A stretch of 64,000 nucleotides of DNA from Paenibacillus tengchongensis (GTDB lineage: Bacteria; Bacillota; Bacilli; Paenibacillales; Paenibacillaceae), in assembly GCF_008973665.1 (NCBI RefSeq), contig NZ_WACP01000005.1:186001-250000 (forward strand), written 5' to 3'. How positions within the stretch are numbered: the first letter of the stretch is position 1; the number at the start of each line of letters is the position of its first letter. Of this stretch, positions 60,281 to 64,000 are shown in pieces. The position numbers were made by a program, and so were the translations under genes. The notes under the pieces are model-generated. The model was not told where the DNA came from. It worked only from the letters and a program-made list of their open reading frames with translations, and ran no database searches.

Positions 60281-61156
60281 ATGCGGAAGTGGGTTTTTTG
60301 GCTTACATTGCTGCTGCTGCTTGCTGCGGATGCTTTGCATGACACTGCGGGATCTGCGGGGAAGGTCCGCGAGCTGGCGGATTCCGGAGCGCTGATGACA
60401 TCGGGTACCGGGAGCAATGAGCTGCTGGCCATAGGAAAGAGCCAAATATACCGGGGAAATCTCGTGCTCGTCAACCGGGATTATCCCGTTCATCCGGAGG
60501 GTGTAACCGGCGATGTTGTGCAGCTGAGCGGTCACCGGGAGCTGCTGTACGGTTACGGGCTGCTGGACAACAGCATCCGGCTCTCGGAGCGTGTGGCTGA
60601 ACGGTTCGTGGAGATGGTGGAAGCGGCCGGGCGGGACGGGGTGTCGCAATTTCTGATCAGCAGCGGCTACCGCAGCCCGGAGGAGCAGGAGCAGCTATAT
60701 GCGGACAAAGGCTCCGATTACGCTTTGCCTCCCGGATACAGTGAACACAATCTGGGCCTGTCGCTGGATATCGGCTCGTCAAGGCAGGAAATGAGCCGCG
60801 CCCCCGAGGGAGTCTGGCTGCGGCAGCATGCCGCCGAATTCGGCTTTGTTCTGCGCTATCCGCAGGACAAGACGGGGATCACCGGCATTGCCTATGAGCC
60901 CTGGCATTTCCGCTATGTCGGCCTGCCGCACAGCTTAATCATGCAGGAGAAGAACTTCACGCTGGAAGAGTATCTGGAATTTCTGAAGGAACGCAAGTCC
61001 TATGCGGCAACGGTCGGGGGAAAAGCCTATCTGATCACGTATCATGCCGTATCCGGGAATACAGTGATCCCGGTACCTGCGGACCGCCGGTACGAGCTGT
61101 CGGGAGATAATGTCGGCGGGGTAATCGTGACCATCTTCCCGGAGAATCAAGAATAA
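60281..61156 (+). CDS. vanY: VanY-type D,D-carboxypeptidase
   Basis: 291 residues with an N-terminal signal or anchor (VFWLTLLLLLAADALH). The zinc site is complete: SEHNLGLSLDIG (His and Asp) and EPWHFRYVG (catalytic Glu and His). It trims the terminal D-Ala from peptidoglycan stem peptides outside the membrane. About 55 C-terminal residues beyond the peptidase fold are of unknown role. It follows the VanRS-like pair by 104 bases. Confidence 0.92.
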   Translation: MRKWVFWLTLLLLLAADALHDTAGSAGKVRELADSGALMTSGTGSNELLAIGKSQIYRGNLVLVNRDYPVHPEGVTGDVVQLSGHRELLYGYGLLDNSIRLSERVAERFVEMVEAAGRDGVSQFLISSGYRSPEEQEQLYADKGSDYALPPGYSEHNLGLSLDIGSSRQEMSRAPEGVWLRQHAAEFGFVLRYPQDKTGITGIAYEPWHFRYVGLPHSLIMQEKNFTLEEYLEFLKERKSYAATVGGKAYLITYHAVSGNTVIPVPADRRYELSGDNVGGVIVTIFPENQE

Positions 61157-61167
61157 AGTCTCCAATT

Positions 61168-61701
61168 ATGAGAAAGCGGGGCATCACCTTGAAACAAGCA
61201 TTAACGCTAAAGAGTGCCGGAATGCAATTCTTATATGCGATCTATATTTTCATACTGCTGAAGATCATCCTGTTCAAATTTGGCTCGGTCAATCCCGGGT
61301 TTCTGTGGGAGCAGCTCCGGCAGAGTCCGGACAACGTGGCCCGCCAGCTGCAATGGGGCAATTTCGCTCCGCTGGCTACGATCTCCGTTTCGCTCCGGGA
61401 CCTGTCCGTTCACTCCCTGGTGAACCTGGCGGGCAACATCGCTCTGTTTATCCCGTTTGGTATCTTTACCTATTATCTCTCCTCAGGTTCAATGTCCGGG
61501 GGGCGGCGCATCTCTGTATCCGGTATTCTGCTGCGCGCTCTAGGCCTCAGTCTGGTCCTGGAATGCGCCCAGGCACTGCTGGGCATCGGCACCTTTGATG
61601 TCGATGATCTGCTGCTGAACACGCTGGGCGGCCTCTTGGGATATGGTGTATGGCGGCTGCTGCCGCAGCACAGCAAGAAACGTCCGGCGCGTGAAGCCTG
61701 A
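61168..61701 (+). CDS. vanZ: VanZ-like membrane protein
   Basis: 177 residues with four to five hydrophobic segments and the VanZ core NLAGNIALFIPFGIF ... GLSLVLECAQALLGIGTFDV DDLLLNTLGG. VanZ gives low teicoplanin resistance in enterococci by an unclear mechanism. ATG at 61168 has a poor ribosome binding site; the TTG seven codons on is an alternative. It lies 11 bases after vanY. Confidence 0.9.
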   Translation: MRKRGITLKQALTLKSAGMQFLYAIYIFILLKIILFKFGSVNPGFLWEQLRQSPDNVARQLQWGNFAPLATISVSLRDLSVHSLVNLAGNIALFIPFGIFTYYLSSGSMSGGRRISVSGILLRALGLSLVLECAQALLGIGTFDVDDLLLNTLGGLLGYGVWRLLPQHSKKRPAREA

Positions 61702-61719
61702 GCGCGCCGGACGTTTCTC
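61676..61719. terminator. Bidirectional terminator after vanZ
   Basis: AGAAACGTCCGGCGC pairs with GCGCCGGACGTTTCT; the 5' arm is inside the last codons of vanZ and a T-rich tail follows. Confidence 0.9.
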
Positions 61720-61732
61720 TTCAGAAGTGACA

Positions 61733-62758
61733 TTAGATGGGTGAGGTATAGCGGCTGTAGCCCGCCTCCAGTTCCTTGAACACTGTCCCCTCCTGCTTCA
61801 GCAGGAAGGAGTTGATCCCCTCCGCTCCCCGCCAGTTCACCGCCAGCAGGATCCCGTCGGGCGTCCGTGCGGCGAACAGCAGCGAGAACATTTGCGGATG
61901 CACTTCGCCGCCGTCATCTACCCGCCAGACCGAATATTCATTGTCCTGAATAACCGCAGAATAATCCATGAAGATCAGGTCCTCTCCTGCCTGCAGGGCC
62001 AGGCTGAACAGCATATCCTTATCTTGTCTGACGAACTGCACAAGATAGAACGTGCGGTCTTCCCCCAGATCAGCGAGCTTCCAGGCGGCGTGAATGTCAC
62101 GCCCTTTGGCTGCGGCGATGCTTCGGGCGGTGCTGTCCTCGGCGTCCAAGCGCTCCCCGTCCATACCTGAAGGCCGGATCGGCAGCAGCGCTTCCAGGCT
62201 GAAGGCGGAGGAATCGACTAATGCATATGTGTCGTCAGGTACGGCTCCTCCGCCATCCACGATGAACAGATAACCCGGGATATTGGCCAGATTAAGCGCC
62301 AGATCCCGGCCGTTGCTGTTCCCCGTGCCCGGCTGCCACTGCTCCAGCTTCACGGACAGCGTCCGGCCGCTGCTGCCGATAGCGGTGTCGAGACGCTTCA
62401 GCCCCTCTGCATGGTCCTCTTCCGGCTGCGGCACCAGAATGCGGGTGCCGGCAGCATCGGCAAAGCCGAACACCGGGGCCAACGCTTCGGAAATCACAAC
62501 CGTCTGCTCCGGAGCGGATGTTGAGCCCGCTGCCGGGTTGCCTGACGGGGTGCCCGGCTGCCCGGAGGTTTGGGCTGAAGGTGCGCCGGATGTGCTGGAT
62601 GGAGCCTCTGAAGCTGATGGCACCTGTTCTGCGCTTTGCGTTTGCTCCGCCGTCTCATGTGCGCCGTCAGCGCCGGAACCCCCGCCGCTGTCTTGCGTGC
62701 AGCCTGCGAGCAGCAGGACAGCAGCCGCCAGCGCGCCTATTCTTAGCGTCCTGAGCAT
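61733..62758 (-). CDS. Lipoprotein of unknown function
   Basis: 341 residues from the ATG at 62756-62758 (GGGGAGGAG upstream). Lipobox LLLAGC, then a ~65-residue Ser/Pro/Gly/Glu/Thr-rich linker and a ~250-residue globular part without Cys. No family recognised. It lies 22 bases after the cysteine synthase gene and may be read with it. Confidence 0.75.
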   Translation of the reverse strand: MLRTLRIGALAAAVLLLAGCTQDSGGGSGADGAHETAEQTQSAEQVPSASEAPSSTSGAPSAQTSGQPGTPSGNPAAGSTSAPEQTVVISEALAPVFGFADAAGTRILVPQPEEDHAEGLKRLDTAIGSSGRTLSVKLEQWQPGTGNSNGRDLALNLANIPGYLFIVDGGGAVPDDTYALVDSSAFSLEALLPIRPSGMDGERLDAEDSTARSIAAAKGRDIHAAWKLADLGEDRTFYLVQFVRQDKDMLFSLALQAGEDLIFMDYSAVIQDNEYSVWRVDDGGEVHPQMFSLLFAARTPDGILLAVNWRGAEGINSFLLKQEGTVFKELEAGYSRYTSPI

Positions 62759-62780
62759 GCTCTCTCCTCCCCAAGACAAT

Positions 62781-63701
62781 TTAGAAAATCCCCATGCTCA
62801 GGTACCGCTCTCCCGTATCCGGCGCGATGCACAGCACCCGCTTGCCGGGTCCGAGGCGGCGCGCTTCCTGCAGCGCCGTCCAGACAGCGGCGCCGCCGGA
62901 CGGGCCGATCAGCAGGCCCTCGCTGGCGGCCAGACGCCGCACCGTATCGAGCGCAGCTTCATCGGCCACCTGGACAATCTCATCGTAGACGTCCGTGTTC
63001 AGAATGGCCGGCACGAAGCCCGGGCTGGTCCCGACCAGCTTGTGCGGCCCGGGCTGGCCGCCGGAAAGCACGGGCGAGCCCTGCGGCTCTACGACGACGA
63101 TCCGCAGCTCCGGCAGCGCGGCCCGCAGTACTTCGCCGGTCCCCGTGATCGTGCCGCCAGTACCGGAAGTGGCGACGAACACATCGAGCCGCCCCTCCAT
63201 CTGCGCGAGAATCTCCGGGGCCGTCGTGCTCCGGTGAATGTCCGGATTGGCCCGGTTCTCGAACTGCTGCGGAATAAAGCTGCCGGGTATGCCCCGGCCC
63301 AGCTCCACCGCCTTGGCGATCGCTCCCGGCATCCGCTCCGCCGCCGGGGTCAGCACGACCTCCGCGCCATATGCCCTAAGGATGTTGATGCGCTCCTTGG
63401 TCATATTGTCCGGCATTACCAGAATCGCCCGGTAGCCCTTGGCCGCCGCGTTCATCGCCAGCCCGATGCCGGTATTGCCGCTCGTCGGCTCAATAATCGT
63501 GCCGCCGGGCCGGAGCAGACCCGCCAGCTCCGCCTGGCGGATCAGATTGTAGGCAGCGCGGTCCTTGACGCTGCCGCTCGGATTGAACATCTCCAGCTTG
63601 ACATATACCTCCGCGTCCTGCGGTCCGGTCAAGCGGTGTAAGCGGAGCACCGGCGTATCGCCGATCAGCTCCGTAATGTGGTTAACCACTCGCAATGACA
63701 T
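62781..63701 (-). CDS. cysK: Cysteine synthase (O-acetylserine sulfhydrylase)
   Basis: 306 residues. A PLP enzyme that joins sulfide to O-acetylserine. The PLP lysine is in NPSGSVKDRAAYN; the substrate loop is PTSGNTGIGLA; the phosphate-binding Gly loop is TSGTGGTITG; the C-terminal GPSGGAAVWTAL and GERYLSMGIF are typical. It could also be the paralogue that uses homocysteine-pathway substrates; the general reaction type is certain. Confidence 0.92.
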   Translation of the reverse strand: MSLRVVNHITELIGDTPVLRLHRLTGPQDAEVYVKLEMFNPSGSVKDRAAYNLIRQAELAGLLRPGGTIIEPTSGNTGIGLAMNAAAKGYRAILVMPDNMTKERINILRAYGAEVVLTPAAERMPGAIAKAVELGRGIPGSFIPQQFENRANPDIHRSTTAPEILAQMEGRLDVFVATSGTGGTITGTGEVLRAALPELRIVVVEPQGSPVLSGGQPGPHKLVGTSPGFVPAILNTDVYDEIVQVADEAALDTVRRLAASEGLLIGPSGGAAVWTALQEARRLGPGKRVLCIAPDTGERYLSMGIF

Positions 63702-63784
63702 CCTCCGCCTCCTTCATTTCTATGGCTGATATAACAACCATTGTAACGCTTGCGGCAGAAGCTGTCGATTGCAGGGCTACAGGG

Positions 63785-64000
63785 CTATATATTGAACCGG
63801 GCCACCAGAGCCTGAAGACCCTGGGCCAGTCCGCTAAGCGAGTGGGCTGAGGTCGCGATCTGCTCTACGGCAGCCATTTGCTCCCGGGAAGCAGCAGATA
63901 CCTGCCGGGTATGGGCTGACGTGGTCTCAGAGATTCCGGTGACGTGGCGGATGGAGGATGCGATTTCTTCCGTAGCCGCGGTCATCTCCTCGACGGCGCC
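63785..64000 (-). CDS. Methyl-accepting chemotaxis protein, C-terminal end (gene cut by window edge)
   Basis: The open frame runs off the right edge (GAVEEMTAATEEIASSIRHVTG ... ASREQMAAVEQIATSAHSLSGLAQGLQ), the last ~70 residues of an MCP signalling domain: the coiled coil with methylation-type E-E/Q pairs and the Ala/Leu-rich end. Sensor, membrane segments and hairpin tip lie outside the window. Confidence 0.88.
   Translation of the reverse strand, partial: GAVEEMTAATEEIASSIRHVTGISETTSAHTRQVSAASREQMAAVEQIATSAHSLSGLAQGLQALVARFNI

Noticed and set aside
62283..63641. 452-codon plus-strand frame over the lipoprotein and cysteine synthase genes
   Set aside because: It spans two well-supported minus-strand genes and their gap, which a real gene would not do.
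1..64000. CRISPR arrays, rRNA genes, phage modules
   Set aside because: No regularly spaced identical repeats, no rRNA signatures and no phage structural genes were seen in the window; only one tRNA was found.

Overview
The window looks like chromosome of a spore-forming, low-phosphate-to-moderate-GC Bacillota, most likely Paenibacillus or a close relative. This is inferred from gene content: Bacillus-type pairs such as DUF1641/NADH dehydrogenase 2 (YjlC/YjlD), Rrf2 and NAD(P)H-binding YwnA/YwnB-like proteins, a Btr-like AraC regulator, a T-box leader, strong AGGAGG-type ribosome binding sites, TTG and GTG starts, and secreted plant-polysaccharide enzymes including a GH74-X2-X2-CBM3 xyloglucanase. 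Two stretches (about 7.0-8.9 kb and 53.6-55.3 kb) are visibly AT-richer and hold hypothetical or broken genes, which suggests acquired DNA.

Layout. 0-6 kb: 3' end of an Orn/Lys/Arg decarboxylase, DUF1292 and small secreted or lipid-anchored proteins, GNAT, then a T-box-controlled methionyl-tRNA synthetase and a nucleotidyltransferase. 6-10.4 kb: cupin, tRNA-Val, AT-rich island with a decayed macro-domain gene and small exported proteins. 10.4-12.5 kb: a non-canonical agr-type quorum-sensing operon (receptor-like membrane protein without kinase, AgrB, AgrD with Ser in place of the ring Cys, LytTR DNA-binding protein without receiver, and a small membrane peptide beyond a terminator). 12.6-15.4 kb: iron-siderophore regulator and binding lipoprotein, each with a Fur-like box. 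15.5-23.3 kb: Nudix/GNAT pair, then LacI regulator plus GH94 phosphorylase with matching operators, and GH127 with a divergent AraC regulator. 23.4-41.8 kb: transporters (YitT, split ThrE exporter, CPA1 antiporter, MFS), quinone/thiol stress-type genes (CatE-like dioxygenase, NAD(P)H-binding protein, nitroreductase), Rrf2, DJ-1/PfpI, Met aminopeptidase, NDH-2 operon with Rex-like sites, an EFR1 ferredoxin, and a long structured non-coding stretch at 40.3-40.8 kb. 42-50.5 kb: xyloglucanase with a cre site, an anchored phosphoesterase, and a VTC / DUF4956 / CotH operon. 50.5-51.4 kb: a decayed IS1182-type element with terminal inverted repeats and an internal cluster of short repeats. 51.4-64 kb: SLH-anchored serine hydrolase, small membrane proteins, YcnI with a NarL-type two-component system, a VanR-VanS-VanY-VanZ-like set lacking vanHAX, a lipoprotein, a cysteine synthase and the end of a chemotaxis receptor.

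How the parts work together: the carbohydrate genes pair with local one-component regulators (LacI/GH94, AraC/GH127) and catabolite control (cre before GH74); the redox genes carry locally readable operators (Rex-like before yjlC-ndh, a palindrome at the nitroreductase start site); and the agr-like locus contains signal maker, signal, possible receptor and DNA-binding protein in one transcript, but with no phosphotransfer domains. The agr/LytTR locus and the structured RNA at 40.3-40.8 kb are the most promising candidates for undescribed biology.
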